Assembly (NCBI GenBank): GCA_947624915.1
Contig: CANQMF010000030.1
Coordinates: forward strand, 1 to 12,246
From: an uncultured Bacilli bacterium
Lineage (GTDB): Bacteria > Bacillota_I > Bacilli_A > RF39 > UBA660
Direction: 5' to 3'
DNA: 12,246 bases
The notes under the pieces were generated by a model. That model did no database searches and was not told the DNA's origin. It saw only the letters and a list, made by a program, of their open reading frames with translations. Position 1 is the stretch's first letter; each line of letters begins with the position of its first letter. Both the position numbers and the translations under genes were made by a program. This document shows, one piece after another, positions 1 through 6,829 of this stretch.

Positions 1-60
1 AAGGATAGTTTCCTATCCTAAAGTGTCCAACTTTGAAATTGACTTTTTTGTCCAAAATCT
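1..60 (+). mobile_element. Possible right end of an IS3-like insertion sequence (transposase tail plus terminal sequence)
   Basis: Frame 1 reads six codons (K D S F L S) and then TAA at 19-21. These last codons form a perfect 7-bp hairpin (AGGATAG at 2-8, CTATCCT at 13-19, loop TTTC). The sequence AGTGTCCAACTTT follows directly. A transposase stop inside a small hairpin followed by a TGTCCAACTTT-type terminal sequence is the layout I recall at the 3' end of many IS3-family elements of low-GC Gram-positives. The family assignment rests on memory of that pattern. Only the last bases of the element would lie in the window, and its exact right boundary is not visible. Confidence 0.3.
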
Positions 61-78
61 TATTGACATTTACAATAA

Positions 79-91
79 TGACACAGTGTCA
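79..91. promoter_or_regulatory. TGACAC-A-GTGTCA palindrome, candidate TetR-type operator
   Basis: A perfect 13-base inverted repeat (TGACAC, central A, GTGTCA). It overlaps a possible plus-strand -35 (ATGACA, 78-83) that lies 16 bases before an extended -10-like TGTTATGCT (97-105). TetR-family repressors often bind palindromes of this kind across promoters. No regulator gene or credible target gene follows on either strand within the window, so the site may be a remnant of a lost or interrupted unit. Confidence 0.3.
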
Positions 92-109
92 ATATATGTT
101 ATGCTATTT

Positions 110-447
110 TGCATAAAAAAATAGCCATTTTAAATTTAGCTATCTTAAAATTTATTTTTTTTAAAGATTTAGATTTATTATCTATTATTTTTTTCTTTTA
201 TTTGTTTAGTTATTTTGTTTCTTTGTGTAATCAGTTTGTTCATCTTTTTTTAATATCATCAACTTCAAATCCTTCCGATATAAATTTGATTAAATTACCA
301 TTTTTTTGAATTTTATCTAAGCTTATCATTAACTATTCTTGAACATTTGCAATAAATAAATCATTTCAATATCTGGACAATTTTAATAACTCTTCTAATT
401 TAACAATTTTAAACATAAAACCAAGTCTAGATGTATCCTAACATAAA
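110..447. other. Gene-poor AT-rich stretch
   Basis: No convincing gene is visible. The only plus-strand frame here (109-309) would start at TTG without a ribosome binding site and encodes a low-complexity Phe/Leu/Ile-rich peptide, as expected from T-rich noncoding DNA. On the minus strand, a protein-like stretch from about 416 down to 230 (beginning MFKIVKLEELLKLSRY) is interrupted by several TGA/TAG stops. It could be the relic of a decayed gene, but it matches no family I know. Confidence 0.5.
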
Positions 448-495
448 AATAACAAAAAGTTAGTTAGTATGATATATAACCGTCTTTTTGTTATT
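448..495 (-). terminator. Probable terminator after the transglutaminase-like pseudogene
   Basis: A 12-bp perfect inverted repeat (AATAACAAAAAG at 448-459, CTTTTTGTTATT at 484-495) with a 24-nt loop. It overlaps the stop codon of the minus-strand pseudogene and is followed on that strand by TTTATG. The stem is AT-rich and the loop long, so it is a weak terminator candidate. It is the only such structure downstream of the gene. Confidence 0.4.
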
Positions 496-1490
496 ATTTT
501 TTACTTTCATAAATTCTTCTTAATACTTTAGTCAATTTTACTTGTTCAATATTTTTAGATAAATCTGTTTCTTTAGAATACCTAACAATTTGATCTGACT
601 TGATTTTTGCTACTTGTCTAGGTGTAGCTGTTTTTAATGACATTTGTTCTTTTTTTGTACCTTTAAAATCCCATCCTGATAATACAACAATTTTATAAAA
701 TTCATTTAATCCAAATTGATATTTTTCTGGTTCTAAGTAATATTGATTCTTTCTAACATTATATAATACTTTCAATAAAATATCTGCTGTTAAAGGTTTA
801 TTAAAATATTCTGCTAATGGTTCCAAGTCTTTTATTATTTTTTCTTCATTTAATCTAAACTGTGGTGGTACAAATGGAGATAACATAGATTTGTTGATTA
901 AATTGCGACCATAAATTAATCTAGACATGTGATTGATTGATTTTAACAATATTGGAGGAAGTCCTTCAATCCCTTTTTCCTTAATTATTTTTTCTACTTG
1001 TTTTGCAATATCTTTTGAAAAATATGGAAAGTTTTCATCAATTAATATACCATTATCAATACGATCCATTGACTCTTTAGTCTTGGCAAAAAACCTATAT
1101 TTTAGCAAATAAGAATTATCCTTTTCTTCTTTTTTGCTATCCCAAGTTGTATCAAAATAATAAACACCATCTATGCCATATTTTTCATCTTTTACATATA
1201 TTTCGTTTCTGGCATGACCACCTGTTTTATCTGAATTATACAAACATACTTCTCTACTTTTAATACCTAATTTTTCAAGAAGAGTTCTAAAAACAATGGC
1301 ATATACAGCAAACACTATTTTATCGCCTAACAAAACAGATGACAAAGTTCTTGATACAGTATTCTTCTTCTCCTTCTGAAACATACACTCTATTTCTTAC
1401 TAAATAATAAGCATACATTATTTTTTCTAAAGGAGAATAATTAAATAATTCTATATCATCATTAACTCCAAGTTACAGTATACCTTTCAT
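494..1490 (-). pseudogene. Decayed transglutaminase-like protease-fold protein
   Basis: A relic of a transglutaminase-like superfamily protein of about 330 residues. The original start is probably the ATG at 1490-1488, 8 bases after AGGAAG. That frame meets TAA at 1475-1473, then continues as family-like sequence (NYSPLEKIMYAYYLVRNRVY). Around 1355-1370 it must shift by one base into the frame that runs open to 494. The second part keeps the fold's landmarks: GDKIV (1328-1313), a His in HARNE, and an Asp in YYFDTTWD. The expected nucleophile motif, normally like VCxGYA, reads VFAVYA: Phe (codon 1312-1310) replaces the catalytic Cys and Val replaces Gly. Early stop, frameshift and lost nucleophile together argue for true decay rather than a single read error. 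About 190 C-terminal residues form a helical domain with no recognised function. The gene lies downstream of the unknown 220-aa gene on the same strand. Confidence 0.8.
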
Positions 1491-1545
1491 AAATTTTTCT
1501 TCCTAATAAAAATTATAAATTTATGATAAATTGATAACCTTTTAA

Positions 1546-2208
1546 CTATTGTGTTTTAGTTTTCATCATTTTTTTTACCATTCTTTGACTACCAATAGCA
1601 CAGAAATATTTATCATTTAATGTAGAATAATCTTCTTTAAAATCATCGTCAGATAGTTTTCCTTTTAAATCTTCTATAAGTTTAATTTTAGCTTCTACAT
1701 CTTTATCAAAAATACTTCCATAAATACCAACAATAATATTATTATTTCCTGAATTATGTAGTCCTTCCCAGCCAGAGATGCTACCTTGCGAAAAAGGATT
1801 TTGGGTAAGATAAGTTAATATTATATCACTAGGTATTTGATCTAATTGATTTCCTTTTATATTATATCTAACTAACACGGGGCATTGTTCATAAACTCTC
1901 ATATTGCCTGTAATTATTCTGCTTTTCATCTTAGAACCTTCAAATGATGGAGCGGCCAATGTAATTAATTTAGTATTAAATGGTCTTACTACTGTATCAT
2001 ATGCACTTTTTCCTATTTCTGCACAGTCTGAATCAGCAAATCTTAATCCCATAGAATCCAAAAAGTAAATATATTCTTTTCCTATTTTTTGTCTACTTTT
2101 TAACCATTCTGTAAATTCACTAATAAACTCTTTTGAGTTTAAATCAGTATTTTTATTTCCTATTGCTAATCTAAATTGCTCAATCAAATTCTTTAAATAT
2201 TGTTCCAT
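1546..2208 (-). CDS. Uncharacterised 220-aa protein
   Basis: I do not recognise this protein. The start chosen is the ATG at 2208-2206, 8 bases after a strong AAAGGGG site; the open frame extends a few codons upstream, but only to a TTG inside the terminator T-run. It is soluble-looking: no signal peptide or membrane segment. A helical N-terminus (residues 1-45) is followed by a mixed region containing YIYFLDSMGLRFADSD and GSISGWEGLHNSGNNNIIVGIYG, the latter suggesting a beta-rich core. The C-terminus is lysine-rich (RMVKKMMKTKTQ). Cysteines are few and scattered and suggest no metal site. The gene has its own sigma-A-type promoter at 2309-2337, with a terminator hairpin between promoter and ribosome binding site. 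It lies between the four-gene operon and the transglutaminase-like pseudogene. It may be accessory, but nothing in the sequence assigns a role. Confidence 0.75.
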   Translation of the reverse strand: MEQYLKNLIEQFRLAIGNKNTDLNSKEFISEFTEWLKSRQKIGKEYIYFLDSMGLRFADSDCAEIGKSAYDTVVRPFNTKLITLAAPSFEGSKMKSRIITGNMRVYEQCPVLVRYNIKGNQLDQIPSDIILTYLTQNPFSQGSISGWEGLHNSGNNNIIVGIYGSIFDKDVEAKIKLIEDLKGKLSDDDFKEDYSTLNDKYFCAIGSQRMVKKMMKTKTQ

Positions 2209-2223
2209 AATTAGAACCCCTTT

Positions 2224-2255
2224 CAAAAAAACTCATTGTCCTACACAATGAGTTT
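2224..2255 (-). terminator. Intrinsic terminator or attenuator hairpin ahead of the 220-aa gene
   Basis: A perfect 11-bp stem (AAACTCATTGT at 2229-2239, ACAATGAGTTT at 2245-2255) with a 5-nt loop, followed on the minus strand by an uninterrupted T-run (to 2225). This is a textbook Rho-independent terminator. It lies downstream of the four-gene operon, whose last stop is at 2365, but also between the promoter at 2309-2337 and the start of the 220-aa gene. The AAAGGGG ribosome binding site begins right after the T-run. It can therefore end the upstream operon and also attenuate transcription of the downstream gene. Confidence 0.8.
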
Positions 2256-2294
2256 AATAACTATGATCTTAATTCTTGACAACCACCACTGCAT
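2241..2294 (-). CDS. Possible 17-codon leader peptide with tandem Trp codons
   Basis: An ATG at 2294-2292 opens a 17-codon frame reading MQWWLSRIKIIVIKLIV, with its TAG stop (2243-2241) in the loop of the terminator hairpin. A ribosome reaching this stop would cover the 5' arm of the terminator. Codons 3 and 4 are both TGG. Evidence for translation is weak: the only upstream Shine-Dalgarno-like bases (GAGACG, 2306-2301) lie about at the predicted transcription start, and no alternative antiterminator pairing is obvious. It may be chance. Confidence 0.2.
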   Translation of the reverse strand: MQWWLSRIKIIVIKLIV

Positions 2295-2308
2295 AAATTA
2301 CGTCTCGT

Positions 2309-2337
2309 ATTGTAACATATTAACTATTTAGTGTCAA
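2309..2337 (-). promoter_or_regulatory. Sigma-A-type promoter for the 220-aa gene
   Basis: On the minus strand TTGACA (2337-2332) is followed, after exactly 17 bases, by TACAAT (2314-2309). This is a near-consensus promoter. Transcription would start near 2302 and give a leader of about 95 bases that contains the 2224-2255 terminator hairpin before the ATG at 2208. Confidence 0.7.
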
Positions 2338-2364
2338 ATTTACTCGGGGATTGCTATATATTTT

Positions 2365-2670
2365 TTATAATAAGCCAATTAAATTTAGATTTAAAGCATC
2401 TTCATTTAATAGTTTGGCTAATTCTAATTTATTTTCATATCTATTAATCCTCTTTTTTATACTAGATACAGTATCGCAAAACATCGATGGATTAGTTATT
2501 ATTATATTATATAAATTAGTAACCCCAATAGATAAAAATAAATTTAATATATCGGTAATTTTTTCTGAATCATATTCAAATATATCTTTATTAACATTAT
2601 GTTCTTTTATTGCATTTTCTATATTTTGTATTTGTTCATCTGATAAATTATAATTTTTCAAATAATTCAT
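2365..2670 (-). CDS. Uncharacterised 101-aa helical protein, last gene of the four-gene operon
   Basis: The ATG (2670-2668) overlaps the TGA of the 667-aa gene in an ATGA quartet, behind AAAGGGG 9 bases upstream, so translation is probably coupled. The protein looks all-helical and soluble. Residues about 37-75 (ILNLFLSIGVTNLYNIIITN and following) have the pattern Leu-rich helix, Gly turn, helix, Asn-Pro, helix. This resembles mTERF-like or other alpha-helical repeat units that bind nucleic acid or proteins. Loose similarity to residues 246-281 of the 667-aa protein (ILQFFKDENLIDKF and following) suggests the two share a repeat unit. The function is unknown and the repeat assignment is inference. 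Confidence 0.75.
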   Translation of the reverse strand: MNYLKNYNLSDEQIQNIENAIKEHNVNKDIFEYDSEKITDILNLFLSIGVTNLYNIIITNPSMFCDTVSSIKKRINRYENKLELAKLLNEDALNLNLIGLL

Positions 2671-4670
2671 AATGTTTTACCCCTTTCCATTACTTGTTTT
2701 TGTATTAGTTGGAAAGAATCAATATCTAAGAATGAATTTCTAACAATAGAAGCCATTAACATTTCTCTATCAAGGTTACCATATAATCCTTTTAATATCG
2801 ATGCATTATGTAAAACTTTGTACCTAGATATAATCCTATCACCAAATAAATATACAAATTCATTTTTACTTTCTATTATTTCATCATTTTGAGTAATTAT
2901 ATCATTAACTGTATTGTTTTCTTCTAATTCCTTAATTAAATCGTCGTCTAAAATTGTTGGATCGAAATATCCCTCTTCTTTAAATTCTTCCTTTTTATCT
3001 GAATCATTGTATTCAGAAATTATACTATCATATTCATCATAGTCTTTTATAAAATCAGAATACCAATCAGTCATAAAGTTATTAGTAATAAAATTATCCA
3101 TTTGCGTTTTATCAGTAATTACTCGTTTTGCTTGTTCAGTAATTACTGAAGGATTTCCTTTTCCCGCTAGAACATCAGAAAAGAAATCATTATAAAATTG
3201 TAGATAACCTTCTCTTTGTAATTTATATGTTAAATATGCATATTCATTTACCGATTTAAAAGGCAATATACTTAAATAACGTTGAAAATAGTTTCTTATA
3301 GATTGATTATATAATTTTTTCCTTTTAGCATTGTTCTGAAAGTCATCATTTTTAATAATTTGTTTATCTATTTCTAAAAATTTTTGAGTCATAGGAGGAT
3401 TCAATAAACCAAGTTCAATTGCAAGATGTATCTTATCTTCAATATCTCCTCTATCTAGACAACTAATTGGAACATTTGCTATAATTCCCATTCCAAATAA
3501 TCTACATAAATCTATATTTTTCTTTAAATTCCAAAATGGCAAAGTTTTTAATTTTAAATATGCACCATCATCATCTAAGACTACATTATCACCAAATAAA
3601 TCACTATTTGCTTTTAAAAGTCTAACATTTTCTCTAAATTCATCATAATCAACTGAATGACAAGTTGCATATAAATTTTCAGTACTTTTATTTTCTCCAC
3701 TACCTCTTGATAATCTAAAATGTCTTGGTCTATAAGTACTAACTTCTTTTTCTTTAATCCATACTGTTGCTAATTCATCTTCAAAAAATGTATCCATATC
3801 ATTAGGATGATCTAACTTTATCTTTGAATATACAACATCTTTAATATAGTCCAACTTTCCATATAAAGTTATTTTTAACAATGCTGTTCTTCTAAATTTA
3901 TCTATTAAATTTTCATCTTTAAAAAATTGTAATATTTCTCTAGTGTTATCTAAATCAATACTTGTTGTTATCTCATTTCTATGCTTATTTATTAATTCTA
4001 CAAAAAATCGAATATCATTAGGTGATAAAAATTCTTTATATAAGGCAATTACCTCATTTATATCAGCCTTTTCTTTTCTTTGACGATCATTTAAATTTCT
4101 AGTTTGATAGAATGCATGCAACAGTTCCTTCATTTCTTCTTGGGGAAGATTTAATATATCAACTTCGTCAAGCAAAGCCTCAAACATATCAGTGGTAACA
4201 TATTTTCTCCTTCCTGCCCCTTCTAATATGTTTTTCAAACTTTCTAAATTATTGATTTTATCCTCAACTACAGCTTTTTCATCTAAATTTTTAATTTTTT
4301 CATTTAAATCTAATTTAATTTTATTTAATCTCTCCACAAAATCTTTAAGTATTAAAATTTGAGTTTCTTCTAACGGCATATCTTCATTTGTTAAATTTAA
4401 TTGTTGTCTAACCAATAATGCACTTTGCACATCAGAAATAATTTCAACTAAATTGGAAATACTAAAATTATAATTTTCCATTAGTTGGATAGCATTTGTA
4501 AAATCATAGTTTAATAACAAATCTTCGTTACCAATAACTTTTACACATTCTTCAATAATAACAAGTTGTGCTTGAAGTCTAGCTTTTTCATCCATATTGG
4601 TTTCATTTAATTGCGTTAAATGCGCTTTCAAAGTTTGTATTTTTTTACTTAATATTTCTAATGTAGCCAT
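2667..4670 (-). CDS. Uncharacterised 667-aa alpha-helical protein
   Basis: I do not recognise this family. The ATG lies 1 base after the stop of the 67-aa gene, with GGGAG 7 bases upstream, inside that gene's last codons. The N-terminal 150 residues are heptad-like and charged, probably coiled coil. Residues 150-420 alternate Leu-rich helices with short turns, including KITLYGKLDYIKDVV (266-280) and KNIDLCRLFGMG (384-395), which look like tandem helical repeats. Residues 542-600 are strongly acidic. The C-terminus has FVYLFGDRIISRYKVLHN (605-622). There is no signal peptide, membrane segment, Walker motif, nuclease motif or Cys/His metal cluster that I can see. It is the largest product of the operon, flanked by coupled small genes, which suggests a multi-protein assembly or a regulatory module. 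Nothing indicates an enzyme. Confidence 0.8.
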   Translation of the reverse strand: MATLEILSKKIQTLKAHLTQLNETNMDEKARLQAQLVIIEECVKVIGNEDLLLNYDFTNAIQLMENYNFSISNLVEIISDVQSALLVRQQLNLTNEDMPLEETQILILKDFVERLNKIKLDLNEKIKNLDEKAVVEDKINNLESLKNILEGAGRRKYVTTDMFEALLDEVDILNLPQEEMKELLHAFYQTRNLNDRQRKEKADINEVIALYKEFLSPNDIRFFVELINKHRNEITTSIDLDNTREILQFFKDENLIDKFRRTALLKITLYGKLDYIKDVVYSKIKLDHPNDMDTFFEDELATVWIKEKEVSTYRPRHFRLSRGSGENKSTENLYATCHSVDYDEFRENVRLLKANSDLFGDNVVLDDDGAYLKLKTLPFWNLKKNIDLCRLFGMGIIANVPISCLDRGDIEDKIHLAIELGLLNPPMTQKFLEIDKQIIKNDDFQNNAKRKKLYNQSIRNYFQRYLSILPFKSVNEYAYLTYKLQREGYLQFYNDFFSDVLAGKGNPSVITEQAKRVITDKTQMDNFITNNFMTDWYSDFIKDYDEYDSIISEYNDSDKKEEFKEEGYFDPTILDDDLIKELEENNTVNDIITQNDEIIESKNEFVYLFGDRIISRYKVLHNASILKGLYGNLDREMLMASIVRNSFLDIDSFQLIQKQVMERGKTL

Positions 4671-4671
4671 T

Positions 4672-4875
4672 TTATAACTCCCAATTTTCTAACAAACTCA
4701 ATGTTTGGAGATAAAAGGTAAAATCTTTATTTCTTTTTGAAAAATTATCTATAAATGTTTGCCTACTTATTCCTAAATCAAACGCTAAAATATCAATATC
4801 AACGTTTTTTTCTTGAATTAATCTAAAAATATTATCGCTAATACTTAAAAATAAACTATTTAATTTTTCTTTCAT
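4672..4875 (-). CDS. Small helix-turn-helix-like protein (67 aa)
   Basis: The start overlaps the end of the 521-aa gene by 20 bases, with AGGTGAG about 5 bases upstream of the ATG. Residues about 26-48 (VDIDILAFDLGISRQTFIDN and following) fit a helix-turn-helix of the Cro/CI type: a helix, the LGIS turn, then a Gln/Thr-containing recognition helix. The rest is short: an amphipathic N-terminal helix and a C-terminal helix (FYLQTLSLLENWEL). At 67 residues it could be a minimal DNA-binding regulator of its own operon. It sits second in the operon rather than first, so it could instead be a structural adaptor with an HTH-like fold. DNA binding is inferred from pattern only. Confidence 0.7.
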   Translation of the reverse strand: MKEKLNSLFLSISDNIFRLIQEKNVDIDILAFDLGISRQTFIDNFSKRNKDFTFYLQTLSLLENWEL

Positions 4876-6421
4876 CTATCTCACCTGCTCCCATATTTGG
4901 TTCTCCTTGTTTTGTTATTTCTTCTAATATCATTGATTGTAATCCTAGCTGTTGAGGATCGCCTTGTTCAATTGCACTCATTTGTCTTATAATTTGATCA
5001 CAATAATCTTTTATAACTCGATCAGTATCTTCTTGAATAGTATTAGGATTTAATAATGACGCAGTTAAAATCATTATTCCGCCATCATTTGATAGTCCCG
5101 AATTTGAATTCAACTTAATATAAGAAACAATTATTTTACTATTCCTTACAGCAAAAACAGTTCTTCCACAATCAGTTTTGAATTTTTTATCATTAATTTT
5201 AAGAGGCATTATATTGCTACCCTTTTTTTGTTGAATAAATCCAGCTTGAGCTTTTTTTAATATTCTTATTAAACTATTTTGAAAACCTCTTTCTTTAATA
5301 GACTCAGGAATAATTGGATTCATAGTTTTATCTATTAAAAAGAATACTTTTTGATCTTCTTGAATTTTTCCTTCTTCTTCTGTTCTTGCTAACTTATTAT
5401 CTAATTCTTTTAATTTTATACTTAATAATTCATATTCTTCTACATATGCCCCTAAAAATTCAATATCATCTTTGTCAGAAAAATCTGTTGCAGTAAGTTT
5501 TGCAATCATTTTATCTATTTCAGTTTTTGCATCAAATAATTTAATTGCTGTTATTCTTGCTACAACTTCATCATATGCTTCATCCACTTGTGATAAGTCA
5601 GCATCTTTTAATTCATCTTTTGTTAGTGAGCAATAAATTCTATAATATTGCATTTCAGTTGGAGCCATTCCGTTTAATAATACATAATATTTATTCAATA
5701 GTGGGTTCATTTGTTCTTTTATTTTATCATATTGTTCTTGATACTTATCAAATTCGTCTTTATATGTTGGAATTTCTTCAACAACTGGCAAATTTATATC
5801 TAAAATTTCTAACTCTGTCTGTTCCTTTTTTTGCTCTTGTTCATGAGATGTTTCTTCACTAACTTGAACTCTTCTTGTCTTCTTTATTCTCTCATTTTTT
5901 AAAGTTTTTATTACTGGGTAAAATGCTATAGCATTACGAGCAGCATCTCCAAGTTTATGTTTTTCACATATCTCATAAATAAGTTCTTCACTATATTCTA
6001 CGCCATAAATTAAATTTCTAGTAGCGTATATCAATGCTTGCAAAGATTCTCTTTTTTTATCTAATTCATTAATAGAATCTACTAAGCTCTTGATTTTTTC
6101 ACTTTCTAAAATTTCTTTATAAGTTCTTATGGCTACTGCATTTGTAAGATTATTAATATTTTTAAATGCTTCTAATATAGAAAATTTTTGAACTAAACTA
6201 CTATCCAACGATAAAATACTTCCTTTATGTAAAAGTAAAAACTCTATATCATCTTCACTATGTTTCAATATTTTGCTTATTCTCTCTAATTTTCTAATTT
6301 CTACAACAACACTTCGCTCTTCTGCATATAAATCATTTAAATCCTGTCTTACAAGTGAAATAAAGTTATTCCAATGCTGTTGAATAATTGGCATAATTTT
6401 GTCAATTTTTTCATTTGCCAT
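4856..6421 (-). CDS. Uncharacterised 521-aa coiled-coil protein, first gene of the four-gene operon
   Basis: The ATG at 6421 follows AAAGGG by 12 bases and lies about 70 bases downstream of an extended -10 promoter. The protein is highly charged. Residues 1-180 and 215-350 are long Glu/Lys/Leu-rich helices, probably coiled coils, separated by a Glu/Gln-rich linker (about 185-215, EETSHEQEQKKEQTE). Residues 357-465 differ: they contain KVFFLIDK and CGRTVFAVRNSKIIVSYIKL, which predict a compact beta-rich domain, followed by a Gly/Asp-rich turn and a final helix. There is no signal peptide, membrane helix or recognisable catalytic motif. Coiled coils joined to a small C-terminal globular domain suggest a scaffold or binding role with the three downstream products, but that is inference and I know of no named family. 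Confidence 0.8.
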   Translation of the reverse strand: MANEKIDKIMPIIQQHWNNFISLVRQDLNDLYAEERSVVVEIRKLERISKILKHSEDDIEFLLLHKGSILSLDSSLVQKFSILEAFKNINNLTNAVAIRTYKEILESEKIKSLVDSINELDKKRESLQALIYATRNLIYGVEYSEELIYEICEKHKLGDAARNAIAFYPVIKTLKNERIKKTRRVQVSEETSHEQEQKKEQTELEILDINLPVVEEIPTYKDEFDKYQEQYDKIKEQMNPLLNKYYVLLNGMAPTEMQYYRIYCSLTKDELKDADLSQVDEAYDEVVARITAIKLFDAKTEIDKMIAKLTATDFSDKDDIEFLGAYVEEYELLSIKLKELDNKLARTEEEGKIQEDQKVFFLIDKTMNPIIPESIKERGFQNSLIRILKKAQAGFIQQKKGSNIMPLKINDKKFKTDCGRTVFAVRNSKIIVSYIKLNSNSGLSNDGGIMILTASLLNPNTIQEDTDRVIKDYCDQIIRQMSAIEQGDPQQLGLQSMILEEITKQGEPNMGAGEIDERKIK

Positions 6422-6489
6422 TTTTCACTCTTACCCTTTCTACATAAACTACTTTTTAGGATATGATAATCAATTCTACTATATGAAAT

Positions 6490-6518
6490 ATTATATCATT
6501 TTTTTTAACTTTATACAA
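6490..6518 (-). promoter_or_regulatory. Extended -10 promoter of the four-gene operon
   Basis: On the minus strand TTGTAT (6518-6513), 17 bases, then TATAAT (6495-6490) preceded by TG one base upstream (TGATATAAT). The perfect -10 with TG extension makes a strong sigma-A-type promoter. The leader to the ATG at 6421 would be about 60 bases. I see no operator-like palindrome in it. Confidence 0.75.
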
Positions 6519-6540
6519 CGTAATAACCAATTTAAAGTAA

Positions 6541-6747
6541 ATATCTCTCTATATGTGTATAGTCGGAATTATTATGGGAGAATTCCTAGTATCAAAAAAA
6601 GGCATCGGCTATCTGATTATGTATGGCTCTCAGGTTTTTAACTTAAATCTGGTGATGGCTGGTGTCATATTGCTTTGTATTGTTGCCACGGCTTTATATT
6701 ACATCGTTTATTATATAGAAAAAGTATATGAAAAAACAACCCATTAA
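6541..6747 (+). pseudogene. C-terminal fragment of an ABC transporter permease (SsuC/ThiX-like)
   Basis: About 68 codons, from after an in-frame TAA (6538-6540) to the TAA at 6745-6747. They match the C-terminal end of binding-protein-dependent permeases of the nitrate/sulfonate/pyrimidine-precursor type: GEFLVSKKGIGYLIMYGSQV, then FNLNLVMAGVILLCIVATALY as the last membrane helix and a charged tail (EKVYEKTTH). The typical permease has about 250-270 residues, so roughly three quarters are missing. The first ~190 residues, the EAA-type loop and any start signal are absent, and no ABC ATPase or binding protein gene is nearby. It is the only recognisable coding sequence on the plus strand here and uses GC-richer codons than its neighbours. 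It looks like a leftover of a deletion or rearrangement, with its terminator still attached. Confidence 0.75.
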
Positions 6748-6776
6748 TTTGTCAACACTAAATAATTTTTTATAAT

Positions 6777-6821
6777 AAAAAAGGATTGCATTTTGTCCAT
6801 AAAACGAATCAATCCTTTTTT
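6777..6821. terminator. Bidirectional intrinsic terminator
   Basis: A 12-bp inverted repeat (AAAAAAGGATTG at 6777-6788, CAATCCTTTTTT at 6810-6821) with a 21-nt loop that can fold further (TTTT/AAAA). GGATTG/CAATCC gives the core, and T-runs occur on both strands. It ends the minus-strand SPFH gene (stop at 6830) and would also serve the plus-strand permease fragment. Confidence 0.75.
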
Positions 6822-6829
6822 ATAACGAA

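Noticed and set aside
109..309. 66-codon plus-strand frame
   Set aside because: It starts at TTG with no ribosome binding site and is a Phe/Leu/Ile-rich low-complexity peptide, as expected from T-rich DNA.
230..416. Protein-like minus-strand stretch beginning MFKIVKLEELLKLSRY
   Set aside because: It is broken by several stops within about 60 codons and matches no family; too weak to call even a pseudogene.
2351..2653. 100-codon plus-strand frame
   Set aside because: It lies antiparallel to the well-supported 101-aa gene, lacks a ribosome binding site and has shadow-frame composition.
5545..5862. 105-codon plus-strand frame
   Set aside because: Antisense shadow of the 521-aa gene with Leu/His-rich composition and no start signal.
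6399..6641. 80-codon plus-strand frame crossing the operon promoter
   Set aside because: It overlaps the start of the 521-aa gene and its promoter, and reads the permease fragment in the wrong frame.
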